Notes: a model not told the origin generated them from the sequence alone. A stretch of 64,000 bases of DNA from Glandiceps talaboti (GCF_964340395.1 NC_135556.1:22323723-22387722); one strand, 5' to 3'; positions 41,280-56,251 are shown, numbered from the stretch's first letter. Program-made: numbers and translations.

Positions 41280-44200
41280 ATGACTCAAAACACACGGTCA
41301 TTTGGAATTCTTATTATTTTCTTGGTTGGTCTCGGCAACTTCATCACGGGAGTGACACGTGTAGAAAGTCGAGGCGTACCTTCGGTTTCAAGTACCTCGG
41401 TTGAATCGACCGGAGAGTGCCAATGTAGTAGAAGTGAGAACCCTAAAGCTGATCTGAAGGCCTATAGGGACGCTTTAAACTACAGACAACTGTACTGTCT
41501 CTCTGGCTATCACTTACAAATTCTACCTAATGGAAGTGTTGGTGGGACTAGAGATGATCACGATATATACGGTAGGTTTTTATCAGAGTTATTTTGTTTT
41601 ATATATGGTTATTGTGAATGTACTTCTGTCATTTATAAGGATAAGTCTCACATACGGTATGGGTAAATCATACAATATACGATGTCAAAATCTTTTGGAG
41701 ACTTTTAGAGTACTAATCAACAATGTCATTGTATTGACATAAGATATGCGTGTATCTATTGTGTTATTTGTACAGAACAATGCTTTTTTTTCTCCAAATT
41801 TGAGAAATACCCGTAAGTTTGTAAACTCAACATTCATAGCTGTATGTACGAAAAGCGGAACTCGGTGCCAAGAAAGTGGTGTCTTAACAAGGCTTTCAAC
41901 TTTGCTGGAAATTTATGAACATAATAATTAAGTGTCTCCAAATTTAACATACAATCCTGTGGAGTGCGTTGCGAAACACTTCTTGAACTTTGCAACCCAC
42001 CACACGAACGACATGTCAGTTGTCGTAATGATAAATTTATCTCGGTGTATTGGAGCGTAGGCGAGACTTGTCGTCCGTAGCGATGGAGTGCATGGAACGA
42101 ACGTGTTCACCAAGCGGGAGTCTCTGCATTCCACCTGTCGTGTATATGTGGCTATTGTTCACAATTACCTATTGTTTAACTTCTTCTATTATGCTGGCGA
42201 TACATTATGGTGGAGGGTGTTGACAAACCGTCCAGACATCGAGAAATCGTGCGCGGGAATTCTTAATTTAGTCAAGGATTTAACCATGATCCAGACGAGA
42301 TATACTTTAAGTGGTTCCGAGAGGGTTCAAGGCAACGACTTATGGAGACAACATTATAAATCTGTGAAGTCTTATATGGGTTTCCACATGTTCAAAGGAA
42401 TGTTGCCTAGAGCGAAGTTTGGTGAAAAAAAACCGCCCATACTAAACAATAATTCACTGCCGTACATACATTAATGACAAAGCTAAAAGTTGAAATGCCT
42501 ACTACAGACATACTAGTTTATTTCTTCGATCTTCAACGCCAATAAATCTGTTTAAGTGACCGTCTCAAAGCCACATGGCTTTGCTCACATTTGTGGCAAT
42601 GAAATGTCGACAACATGAATAGAGTTACAATAGGCAATGAAGATTTCATCGTCGTAAACCACAGCCTCTTTTACGACACCGTCCAATACGCACCGCCACA
42701 GAAGAAATGACAGCTGAGTCAGCTCTGGTTTGCGAGAACGTGAAAATTAATGGCTGCATAATATGAAACTGAAATGGTACACCATGATGGGGGGCGTGGT
42801 GTCTTTGAGGACAAATTTAGTTCAGTCAGTAATGAAATTTGAGACGAACTAACATGAGAATGTATGACAAGAAGTTGAATTATAACATATTTGTTGTAAC
42901 ATATCTGTAAACCACGGCAGCCTCATGTTAGAATTACCATGTTTCAATTAATAATTATGGGTCAGTGGAAAATTCACACACTTCACAACCAAATATTCTA
43001 TTTAAGGGTACAATTAATTATTACTAAAATGGTTGCTGTAGGTTCAAGTCGCAGTAGGACACTTTTCCTGTAAGACATTTATCCACACCCTCTGTATGTC
43101 TTTACACCAGAATTCTGACTTTATGGGATTAGAAGGACATGCCCACGGACACATCAAACAAACACAAATAAAAGCAACAAACGGTAGACCCAGATCGGCA
43201 AATATCAAAGTCATTTATACAATATCCACTCATACATAAGGGATCAATATACGCCAATGGCTAGCGGCTATCAATGGTGTCTATCTGTATCGATACGTCA
43301 AAATGTATAAACGCAGTTTTGAAATAATCAGTAGTTGTCTAAAGTAGGGTTATCCAATTCAGGAAAGGTCAAAGTAACCAAGCAATGGCATTTCCCACTT
43401 TCAAAAAATAGCCTAAAACCCAAAATGATTACAAACTTAATTAACATACATGTAATATTTTATGGTCTTGTCGAAGTTTCATGATGTCATGGCTCATTGC
43501 GTTTGAATCACTATTGATGTGAATGACATCCTCCTGAGGGTACACTCGTGGCGTTAATTTCGGTGCAATAGTACATATATATTGATTCTATTCTTGTCCA
43601 TGTGGAGATTTACCACTATTATTTATTATTGTTAGTTTTCAGCCTGTTACAGTGACATTTATGAGTAACTTTCCAAGGGTACTATACAATACATGTAGAG
43701 GCTCACATTGTATTAGATAAGGATTAAAACTTTGTGTTTGAAAAACAGTTGTATGCTAGATCTATAGAAAAATCCACTCTTGAACAAAACAATATACCAT
43801 TTCTACCGCTGCGCTTGTGACTCCACTGATACGATAACACTATTAGATGTAGGAACCCTGGATCGTGGACTGAATCATAGGGCTTTAGGCTGCCCATTGG
43901 TATGAACATGATGAGCGGATAAATGTGTCTGCATTGTATTGCTATGCACCTCTATTGTTGGCAGATTTAAAGTATACACACAGGGAGAAGCGAGCGTGTA
44001 ACTGGTCGATCAATCGATCGATTTATTTATTTATTTATTTATTTATTGATTATTTGATTGAATGATTGATGGATTGAATGATTAATTTTTGTGGTGAACT
44101 AAAACTTATTTTTGTGGTGATATTGATCAATTGACTCATTTTGTGGTGATATAAAACCTTTTTTTTCCTTCTTTCCCTAGCTACTTTTTTCTCTTTCGGC

Positions 44201-44780
44201 TGTACACAGTTCTGTCTTTCTTGACTAAATATAGACATCTTATCCATTCTTCTCCTCTGATCTAAATTAAAACACCCCTAATCTCATAATTACCAGGGGA
44301 TAGATTACTGCCAAAATTTACTTTATTTCTTATCTACTGGGTTATTATCAAACCGAACAAAACACTCAGTGATGTGCAAACTAGTTTATCTCACCACAAA
44401 GATTTATCATTCAATCGATAATTTATTCAATCAAATAATCACTCAATCAATAAATCGAACACTCGCTTCTCCCTGTGGTCACAGACAAGTAAGAGAAAAG
44501 TTTTTGTGATAAAATTTCTAAAGTATGGTCCTCCCCGAAAACCGACTTGTAAAATACCCCCCCCCCCAACTCCCGCCCCTCCTCATGTGATTGCAGAAGG
44601 CTTCCTAATTAGTTAGGTAGTCGGGTATATGATGCATACAGACAAAGATAGCCATGGTCAGAGCCAAGGTCGAATTAATGAATAGTGTCAGTGATCACGT
44701 GACGAAGACGTTTGTAGGCTTGTTGAAATGTACTTTTGATTAGGGTTTAGATGATTTCGGTGAAAAGCTTTATCACAAAG

Positions 44781-44842
<62 letters not shown>

Positions 44843-47800
44843 CTGTTTATTTTTATCTAATTATACATGAAATAAGGAAACGAAAGAGCTGTTACTACCA
44901 CTTCACCTACCTTATATTCCTAGAATTCTGTTAAATCAATAGGTGTGTTTTATGTGTGCCAAATAATAAACGGTTTACGTGTATTTCCGGTTTCGAACTA
45001 GCCTACCTGTAGACTTGAAGAACCACTATTTAATTCTCGCTACCGTTCCCGAAAATTCACAAAAAATCAAAATGTCAGTTTACAACGGAATAGTGTATAG
45101 TGTAGCGACGGTCGTTCTCAAGTCTACAGGTCGGCTAATTTCGAACTTAAAAATTATTCATTTTGTGAAAATGATGTTTAACCCCCCCCCCCCTCCCGGT
45201 TTGACCCTGCATCCGGCATCATTCCACTCCACTTCAAGTCAACAAGTTTGTGACGTCACTGACATTCATAGTCCTCATCAGTCCTGATCAGCCTCACCTG
45301 TATTAACGAGATTTATGGCATTTTAACCTTTCTTCAACCTGTGTAAAACTTAAAATAACACTTTTCATGAATTGGACATACCAATGGATGCCTTAGTGGA
45401 TGACTTGCCAGGGTTCATTGACCCTTTAAAATGTCCACAAATAATCACTACGTGACGCCCAGTCAACATCACAAGTATAAATGATTTTATTACTTGTATT
45501 TACCTGTGATTGCAAGTGACACTGGTGACATGTGTTCACCCACGTTCGTTTACAGATAACTTCCTTTACGTACAATAAAAACCGTTTGTACACAAATATG
45601 GACATGTGCTATACTGTTTTACATTCAATAGAGAGGACACAGTAAAGTGCCATCCTCAGAAGACAAATTGCCAAAGAACCCTCATTGCTTTCCATATATA
45701 TGGGGATGATATGACCACTTTAACCCAGCGTCGTAAACCACAGCAGCCTCTTTTACGGCACCATCCAGAGAGACATATTTCGTTGCTTCAACAGAAATAT
45801 GTACTCTGGCGTGTGCGAGAATGCTTTAACACATCGGACACAAAGTCGTTATTATAAACTTAATATTAAATGTATTACAAAATGTGTAAACAACGAAATG
45901 TCAATTACAACAAGTAAATCACGACATTATATACAGCAACTGTCTTCTTAAAAAAATACAATACGTTCATTTGGGTTACCACACAAAGACCATTGATATT
46001 CGGGATTGTTTTGGTGCATAATTTCGCAATCCAGTGTAGTGGTCAACAAACTAACGATAGTATGTTTGGTATTGATCTATGAAACTATTCTAATCTGATA
46101 ACTGTATCTTTCAAAACGTGCCGGCAATGTTTACAATCGCCATTCCATCATACCAACTCCTTAAAACATATCAACAGTCTATTTCCGATGGAATTTTTCA
46201 AAATTTAGTAGCCCACCAGTTTATTTTCGATTTGCCCACTTCCCTGTCTACCAAGAAATGTACTCCGAGTTTGATTCACAACGATTGTAGTGTAAGGTAA
46301 ATACCAGTAGTCTGGTGAATATTTCATCAATTCAGTTTCGAAAGATACATAACGCTATGTATAGGAACACTCTCCATATTTATGTTCATAAGTCATTTCC
46401 GTTGCCTTGACAACCCTCAATACATGCAATAGGTCTAATATGCGTTTTTGCGGCAAAGGGTGAAATACTTTTCCAAATTTCCACGGACGTTTGGTTGACT
46501 TTTTACCGACAAAATAACTTCAAAGTTTCAGTCTCTAGTTTATAGCTTGGACGAATAAAACTTCAATTGCGAAGATTTTCTTGGTATTGTAAACTTTCAT
46601 AAATTAAAGTGAAACTAATTCATTAAAGGTATTAAAGGGACCGACTGTACTTTAAATTGGTAATCATCGGAACCTCAGACAGCCAACACTTGTGTGAATT
46701 GGTTTAGAATAGTGAAACTGATAATCGACACTGATAATTGCAACATATTATTAAATACTAATAGTATATATAGTGCCATTGGATTACAGACTGTAAAAGT
46801 ATGCACGACCTACCTATATATACAACACAAAGTGATATTTCGGTACTTTTATCTTTGTAGTTTTGGATGGCATACTTATCATCTCAAACAACAGTTTGTA
46901 CTAATAGCCATTCTAACTTTAACTGAAAGTATTTAGTAGTAGTCTTATTACACCGTGAAGCTAATAATACTTGCTAACACTCCTCAAGAAGATGTCAAAG
47001 GTCAAATTCAGGTCGCGGTCCTGTGCTTTTTTCGGTGGTTTTGTGAGGGCGGGGGTTGACTTAAGTAAATATCATGATATATCAGTCGTTTCTTGGCTTA
47101 CCGACATGTTTATAAAGATTTGATTACCGTATGGAGATACCCGTAAACCAACAAAGAGCCCGTGGGGACAGTAGATCATGTGATAAAGGCGAAAATCATG
47201 GCATCTACTATGAACAAAAAGTGCTGAATATTTCTCTAAGAATGTAATATGTTGGAGAGATAAGATCGGATAACTGGTCGCAAGGGGCGTTTAGGATGTT
47301 CTGTATGGTGCAGTTGATTCCATCATAGATCTGTCTTAGGCCTTACCAAACTGTATTTGTCTGAAATAAAATAAAGTAAATATTTAAAAGGAAAACTGCG
47401 ATTCAGAAGGTTATGCCAAGATTTGCGATGCTATTGAGCATCCCTTTAGAGGGACACAGTCTGTAACTGCAGTCATATTTGGCTACAAAATACACATACA
47501 CACAATGCACACAAACAGTTATTAAGAAGTATATTTGAGTGGACAAATAACAATAACAATAGATAACTGAGACTGACGCATCTTTTGATGTGTCTTATTT
47601 TAGAGTATTAAAATTGTTGCACAAACCTTCAAATATTAAGTATGTATGACAAAGAGTATATCTATCTGGATACCTGGTGAGAGCTCTATCAGTTCCTATA
47701 TCTATCTGGATACCTGATGAGTGCTCTATCAGTTCCTATATCTATCTGGATACCTGGTGAGTGCTCTATCTGTTCCTATGTCTATCTGGATACCTGGTGA

Positions 47801-50800
47801 GAGCTCTATCTGTTCCTATGTCTATCTGGATACCTGGTGAGTGCTCTATCTGTTCCTTTATCTATCTGGATACCTGGTGAGAGCTCTATCTGTTCCTATA
47901 TCTATCTGGATACCTGGTGAGAGCTCTATCAGTTCCTATATCTATCTGGATACCTGGTGAGAGCTCTATCAGTTCCTTTATCTATCTGGATACCTGGAGA
48001 GAGCTCTATCTGTTCCTATATCTATCTGGATACCTGATGAGTGCTCTATCTGTTCCTATATCTATCTGGATACCTGATGAGAGCACTATCAGTTCCTATA
48101 TCTATCTGGATACCTGATGAGAGCTCTATCTGTTCCTTTATCTATCTGGATACCTGGAGAGAGCTCTATCTGTTCCTATATCTATCTGGATACCTGATGA
48201 GAGCTCTATCTGTTCCTATATCTATCTGGATACCTGGTGAGAGCTCTATCAGTTCCTATATCTATCTGGATACCTGGAGAGAGCTCTATATGTTCCTATA
48301 TCTATCTGGATACCTGATGAGAGCTCTATCTGTTCCTATATCTATCTGGATACCTGATGAGAGCTCTATCAGTTCCTATATCTATCTGGATACCTGATGA
48401 GAGCTCTATCAGTTCCTATATCTACCTGGATACCTGGTGAGAGCTCTATCAGTTCCTATATCTATCTGGATACCTGGTGAGAGCTCTATCTGTTCCTATA
48501 TCTATCTGGATACCTGATGAGAGCTCTATCAGTTCCTATATCTACCTGGATACCTGGAGAGAGCTCTATATGTTCCTATATCTATCTGGATACCTGATGA
48601 GAGCTCTATCAGTTCCTATATCTATCTGGATACCTGGAGAGAGCTCTATATGTTCCTATATCTATCTGGATACCTGATGAGAGCTCTATCAGTTCCTATA
48701 TCTATCTGGATACCTGATGAGAGCTCTATCAGTTCCTATATCTACCTGGATACCTGGTGAGAGCTCTATCAGTTCCTATATCTATCTGGATACCTGGTGA
48801 GAGCTCTATCTGTTCCTATATCTATCTGGATACCCGGTGAGAGCTCTATCTGTTCCTATGTCTATCTGGATACCCGATGAGAGCTCTATCTGTTCCTATA
48901 TCTATCTGGATACCTGGTAAGAGCTCTATCTGTTCCTATATCTATCTGGATACCTGGTGAGAGCTCTATCTGTTCCTATATCTATCTGGATACCTGATGA
49001 GAGCTCTATCAGTTCCTATATCTATCTGGATACCTGATGAGTGCTCTATCAGTTCCTATATCTATCTGGATACCTGGTGAGTGCTCTATCTGTTCCTATA
49101 TCTATCTGGATACCTGATGAGTGCTCTATCAGTTCCTATATCTATCTGGATACCTGATGAGAGCTCTATCTGTTCCTATATCTATCTGGATACCTGATGA
49201 GTGCTCTATCAGTTCCTATATCTATCTGGATACCTGGTGAGAGCTCTATCAGTTCCTATATCTATCTGGATACCTGATGAGTGCTCTATCAGTTCCTATA
49301 TCTATCTGGATACCTGATGAGAGCTCTATCTGTTCCTATATCTATCTGGATACCTGGTGAGAGCTCTATCTGTTCCTATATCTATCTGGATACCTGGTGA
49401 GAGCTCTATCTGTTCCTATATCTATCTGGATACCTGATGAGAGCTCTATCTGTTCCTATATCTATCTGGATACCTGGTGAGAGCTCTATCAGTTCCTATA
49501 TCTATCTGGAAACCTGATGAGAGCTCTATCTGTTCCTATATCTATCTGGATACCTGGTGAGAGCTCTATCTGTTCCTATGTCTATCTGGATACCTGGTGA
49601 GTGCTCTATCTGTTCCTATGTCTATCTGGATACCTGGTGAGTGCTCTATCTGTTCCTATGTCTATCTGGATACCTGGTGAGTGCTCTATCTGTTCCTATG
49701 TCTATCTGGATACCTGGTGAGTGCTCTATCAGTTCCTATATCTATCTGGATACCTGGTGAGTGCTCTATCTGTTCCTATGTCTATCTGGATACCTGGTGA
49801 GTGCTCTATCTGTTCCTATGACTATCTGGATACCTGGTGATATCTCTATCTGTTTCTATATCTATCTGGATACCTGGTGAGTGCTCTATCTGTTCCTATG
49901 TCTATCTGGATACCTGGTGAGTGCTCTATCTGTTCCTATGTCTATCTGGATACCTGGTGAGTGCTCTATCTGTTCCTATGTCTATCTGGATACCTGGTGA
50001 GTGCTCTATCTGTTCCTATGTCTATCTGGATACCTGGTGAGTGCTCTATCTGTTCCTATATCTATCTGGATACCTGATGAGAGCTAGATCTGTTTCTATA
50101 TCTATCTGGATACCTGGTAAGAGCTCTATCTGTTTCTATATCTATCTGGATACCTGGTGAGTGCTCTATCTGTTCCTATATCTATCTGAATACATGGTGA
50201 GTGCTCTATCTGTTCCTATATCTATCTTGATATCTGGTAAGAGCTCTATCTGTTCCTATATCTATCTGGATACCTGGTGAGAGCTCTATCTGTTCCTATG
50301 TCTATCTGGATACCTGGTGAGTGCTCTATCTGTTCCTATATCTATCTGGATACCTGGTGAGTGCTCTATATGTTCCTATATCTATCTGGATACCTGATGA
50401 GAGCTCTATCTGTTTCTATATCTATCTGGATACCTGGTAAGAGCTCTATCTGTTTCTATATCTATCTGGATACCTGGTGAGTGTTCTATCTGTTCCTATA
50501 TCTATCTGGATACCTGGTGAGTGCTCTATCTGTTCCTATATCTATCTGGATACCTGGTGAGTGCTCTATCTGTTCCTATGTCTATCTGGATACCTGGTGA
50601 GTGTTCTATCTGTTCCTTTATCTATCTGGATACCTGGTGAGTGCTCTATCTGTTTCTATATCTATCTGGATACCTGGTGAGAGCTCTATCTGTTCCTATA
50701 TCTATCTGGATACCTGGTAAGAGCTCTATCAGTTCCTATATCTATCTGGATACCTGGTGAGTGCTCTATCTGTTCCTTTATCTATCTGGATACCTGGTGA

Positions 50801-53800
50801 GAGCTCTATCTGTTCCTTTATCTATCTGGATACCTGGTGATATCTCTATCTGTTCCTTTATCTATCTGGATACCTGGTGAGTGCTCTATCTGTTCCTATG
50901 TCTATCTGGATACCTGGTGAGAGCTCTATCTGTTCCTATATCTATCTGGATACCTGGTAAGAGCTCTATCAGTTCCTATATCTATCTGGATACCTGGTGA
51001 GTGCTCTATCTGTTCCTTTATCTATCTGGATACCTGGTGAGAGCTCTATCTGTTCCTTTATCTATCTGGATACCTGGTGATATCTCTATCTGTTCCTTTA
51101 TCTATCTGGATACCTGGTGAGTGCTCTATCTGTTCCTATGTCTATCTGGATACCTGGTGAGTGCTCTATCTGTTCCTATGTCTATCTGGATACCTGGTGA
51201 GTGCTCTATCTGTTCCTATGTCTATCTGGATACCTGGTGAGAGCTCTATCTGTTCCTATGTCTATCTGGATACCTGGTGAGAGCTCTATCAGTTCCTATA
51301 TCTATCTGGATACCTGGTAAGAGCTCTATCTGTTCCTATATCTATCTGGATACCTGGTAAGAGCTCTATCAGTTCCTATGTCTATCTGGATACCTGGTAA
51401 GAGCTCTATCTGTTCCTATATCTATCTGGATACCTGGTAAGAGCTCTATCTGTTCCTATATCTATCTGGATACCTGGTGAGAGCTCTATCAGTTCCTATA
51501 TCTATCTGGATACCTGGTGAGTGCTCTATCTGTTCCTATGTCTATCTGGATACCTGGTGAGTGCTCTATCTGTTTCTCGACATGGTTCAACTTGTTTACA
51601 GTGATAGATTGACAGAAGGGCATTTTCAATATAAACAACAATGGCCACTGAAAACCATCACGTTACAGTCCATATGTACGCCATGGGCAAGGTACTAAAA
51701 ATGTCATACAGTACCAGCTGGTGTCAATGGAAACACCTAATGAATATGATTAACAAACCTAAGGATGTTTTTATCTTCAGGCAAGAGGAGACACAGGTTT
51801 GCCGCAAAGTGATTATTGATTTACGACAGTGAGTTAAGACATGGTTTGCCATAAAAATGGTTGGTGAATTACGACTATATATGTTGTCCTAGGCATTGCA
51901 CACAAACACTGTTTTTCGAATGATAAAACGCCGTCGTATAATTTTATGGAAAGACGTCGCATCAAAGTGTTGAAACATTTGACCCTAACGTTTACCACCA
52001 CATTTTTCAATACATGGCAGTTTCTATTATGAGCACTATTTGGAATTTATTACATGGTGTATTATCATATAAATCTGTAGTAAAAACATTTTCATAATAA
52101 ATTGTATCTACTTTTTATTACATTTTGATAGCCCAAGTAGTGGTTACAAAAGCTCATAAAGGGATAGCCGTATAGCTCAGGGGTATAAGTGATGGGTGGA
52201 AGAGATCAAATCAGAATAGGATATTTTGACTGTAGTAAAGGGGGGGGGCGACACAGAGGAACACAGACAGATAGTCGAGGGTAAAACGACAGGTCAAAAG
52301 ACAGGAAGAGGAAGACACGCATACACATATCAAGATAGGAACAGACGCGCACACACACACGCACACACACACATACATACATACAATGATACATACACAC
52401 ATACATACATACATACATACATACATACAGACAGACAGACACACGACGTGTACGTGAGGTGGGAGGCACGGAGTGAGAGTGTGTGGTTTATATAGTTTAT
52501 ATAATTCGTAATACAGATAATCCATTTCACATTCATCAAAGATCAACAAACATTAAGTTCACCCCTTGACACTATTACGGGAGGCTTCAGTAAATTACAA
52601 GGTAAAATGTGACGACAATCCCCCTATTCCACTTTCTAAAACGTGGCCCTCGGCCCTCCCTCAATGTCCTTTCTCTTCTAAAACTTGACACAAAAGGGTA
52701 CAAGTCTCAGAATATATCAATGTTAAAGGACTTTATCCCATCACTGCCACCAGATTATAATTTTAGAGACATTGGTTGTTTCCTACCGCAACCACCACCA
52801 CCACCACTACCACCACCACCACCACCACCACCACCACCACCACCACCACCACCACCACCACCACCACCACCACCACCACCGTGTAATTTTATGACGGAAC
52901 TGTATTAATTAATTCTAATGTTTTGATCTAATTGACAGAGTTGAATGCCAGAACTACCAAGACTTGATGTGCGCACTACCGACATTGTCGGAACATAACT
53001 CAACATTCCCAGTCCACCACATTTATCCCCAATATCTCACCACACTGTTCCCCTTCACCCCTGTGAGATCCACTCCTCTTTTCAAACCACAACTAAATTG
53101 ACTCACTACGTGGTTATCAGAAGCGATTTCACCGATATGTTCTGATATCACTTTCAAATGATGGTAGTGATGGGATGTCACAGCAGTAGAATGTGGAACT
53201 GGTGACAGTGATGGAATCATGTCAAACTCACAAAATAATTCAATTAGATAATATAATGAGTCAAAGTGATCACTTTAATTGCCAATGACGAAACACATGC
53301 TTTATACACCGTCATGGGCGTGTTTTATATGTGACGGTAAAAACTTTATACGGGGTATCACAGGTATCAAACCAATATTGAAGGCACATATATATTAAAC
53401 ATAATATATAATAAGTTACTCTTGAAACACTTAAGTAATGTGATTGTTGTACTTAATAGTCATTAGGTACTGACAAACGAGAGTTTAGAAAATTATATTT
53501 TAATAATTTTGATAACCAATTTTGATTATGTTTTTACATCCAGTTTCGATTTATAAATTCCTTGATGAAATATCTGTATCGTATTTATGGAAAGGCACTT
53601 GAATGTTGGTAGTTTGGTCAACCACAACCACCACCACCACCGCCACCACCATCATCACCATCACCACCACCACCAACACCAACACCACCACCACCAACAC
53701 CACAACAACAACAACACAGCTGTAAAGATATGAGGTATTCGAAATCTTCAAGGTCATCTCCCTACAGACAAGTAGAGTCGGGGTCGATGAAAGGAGTCGA

Positions 53801-56197
53801 ACCAATTAGCAAGTTATGAGTGTCTCAAATTTCTGATGAAATAAGATCATACAACTATTTATTTTCCCACGATACTAAATCCACAACTGTGCTCTACATA
53901 TTTACTATGGCCTTCAAATTTGCCTAGGACGTTATCTAGATCACGAAAAAAGTCTTCGTAGAAGACACTGGCAGTCAAACACTTTACTTCCATGTGAGTG
54001 AATGGTGACATGATTTAAGGTATTTAGTGGCCCTAAATAAATATTAAAAGTGTCTCTGATATGCAGGAAATGGCTGGATTTCGATAATTGACCCTGAATG
54101 TCAAAGCCAAGGTAAAAGATCTAGGTCTCAAAAGAACGTTTACACCAAAAAATATGGAGATAGACACTTGAATGGAGTCTCTAAGTATTAAAGCTTTTGG
54201 ATTTTTGGTCAAGTATCAGTGTTCACTACAAATACGGCCATCGTTCAGTAAAAGTGACATGAGCACCAAAAGTAATGGAGATGTACTTGTATCTCTTGGT
54301 CTGCATTACCTTTAGACATGATTTTAAAAATAAATTGGCCACATGTAAATGTTACAGACTGTCTGTAGTATGCTAAAATTAACTTGATTTTGATAATTGA
54401 CTGTGAAAGTCAAAGTCAAAGTCAAATGTCACTGTTACAAGAAAGCTTGCATGTGTTATATGTGATTAGGCACTTCAATGAAGTCTCTCTGCATTTGAGT
54501 TATTGATTTGTTACCCCAAATATGGCCACCATTCGGGGACATGATCATCAAAAGTATTACCTGCGACCATGGGTGAAAAGAAATTGGCAAAGTGTCTGTA
54601 ATAGGCAATAAACAGCTTGATTTTGATAGACTCTGGTGATTAAAATCAAGGTCAAAAGTAAATGTCTTGAAAGAAAGCTTGTACCTGATGATATTGGTGT
54701 AGACACTTGAATGGAGTCTCTATGTATTGTAGTTTTTGAGTTATGCAGTAAATATTGATTTTTAGCAGCAAGTATGGCCGCCATTTGGTCAAATTTGCAT
54801 ATATCATGAAACAAAGTGACATGCATATGTACCAGATGACATATCACCTTTGTAACCAGATTTGAAACAATCGGATATTGCATGTCTGAGTAATGACGTT
54901 ATACGGACGGACGCACCCAGGGGGACGGACGGAGCCCACAATTATAGTTCCCCTTCGGGAGACTACAGATGGACCGGACATGCTAGTAGGATTCTGAGTA
55001 TAACCTGCACCCAGACAATCATGATTTTGTAAACATTTTTTTTGACTCTTCTGAGTCGTAGGGATTCGTCAGACTGTGCCGTAGAGGGCGCAAAGGTATA
55101 CTTGACAGGAGTGATTACAACTTCACAAGACCAGTTTAAAAATATTTCCTCTACTGGTATAAAGATTTGATATGATTGATGGTATAAAACGCGCTAAAAT
55201 TAAATTTAAATGCATAATCAAAGATTGTTGACTCTTTATCATCCAAGGCAATTAGTAAAACAACTTGCAATGTTTCAAATAACACAGTCCTGCTCAAGAC
55301 CACTCTAGTTACTTTACAGCCAATCAGAGTATTATAGAACATAGCGAAACAGAGCATAGACATATCTACTCACACAGGAGCTACTATCCCCACAGTAACT
55401 CTAAATTGTGACTGGTGTCTGACCTTGCTATCGTGATACACAAGTCATAAGTAACTTGATACCATGGGGATAGTAGTTTATAATAGCGTAGATGTTCCCC
55501 GTGTTCTATACTACTAACCAGGGACAAGTCAAACTGCTGGTGTAAATTTTATGCAAATCAAGCACCGGCAGAGGTCATTTACCTCCGAGTATGTGGCGAA
55601 TTTGAAAACAAAGTAAAAGATAATAATTTAATTGAGGGCGCTGTCATGTACAATTTTTCATTGACTTTTCGCTACTTTCCTTTTCAGCAATTGTCCTCAT
55701 CGACACCGTTAGTATGGGAACGATCACAATAAAAGGAATTAAAAGTAACCGTTATCTCGCCATGAACAAAAAAGGAGCCTTATACGGATCTGTAAGTATC
55801 TGTCACATTTTTTCGTTCGTTTGTAAATTTGTACTCCTTGTTGTTCCTAGACATTTTACGTTTTTAAAGGGCCACACTTCCGTCTGATACTATGTTGATT
55901 TGTTTCATATGACGAAGTACTTATATTATATAGTATTCTGCTTCATAGAACCACTTTAATCACCACGAGTAAGGTTGTAGCATCACTTTAGCAAACTAAA
56001 CAAACGATTTGCTAATGTTATCTACACCTTGAAATGACCAATGTCCCTGATACCATAGAAATACAGTTTGTATCGTGGGATAATAGGCATGATACATACA
56101 TACATACATACATACATACATACATACATACATACATACATACATACATACATACATACATACATACATACATACATACATACATACATGCACACGC

Positions 56198-56251
<54 letters not shown>

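Larger units (their letters stand above)
41572..55687 (+). other. FGF intron 1 (14.1 kb)
   Basis: It holds TIR elements (43979-44477 and 44988-45148), a 40-bp satellite (47658-51577), several microsatellites, a possible SINE remnant (52163-52215), repeat copy B (53095-53280) and a complex repeat (54060-54966). An open frame of 128 codons (42088-42474) has no recognised domain and no codon-level support. Other stretches, such as 45860-47640, appear empty. Confidence 0.75.

Noticed and set aside
41928-42134. 68-codon minus-strand ORF suggestive of a transposase piece
   Set aside because: No motif or second copy supports it.
42088-42474. 128-codon ORF in FGF intron 1
   Set aside because: No domain recognised, no repeat copy elsewhere in the window and no splice or start context; kept only as a possible but unsupported coding piece.
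47917-48677. Open frames of up to 118 codons with a repeating Ser/Ile/Tyr/Leu pattern
   Set aside because: They are translations of the 40-bp satellite. The same words cycle through all three frames every 120 bp, and stops depend only on the GATGA variant.
52163-52215. Functional tRNA gene
   Set aside because: A- and B-box-like words are present but no acceptor stem or cloverleaf can be formed and the boxes are too close.
52609-52908. ORF ending in a long polyproline run
   Set aside because: The length comes from a (CCA)n microsatellite; the unique part has no recognisable domain.
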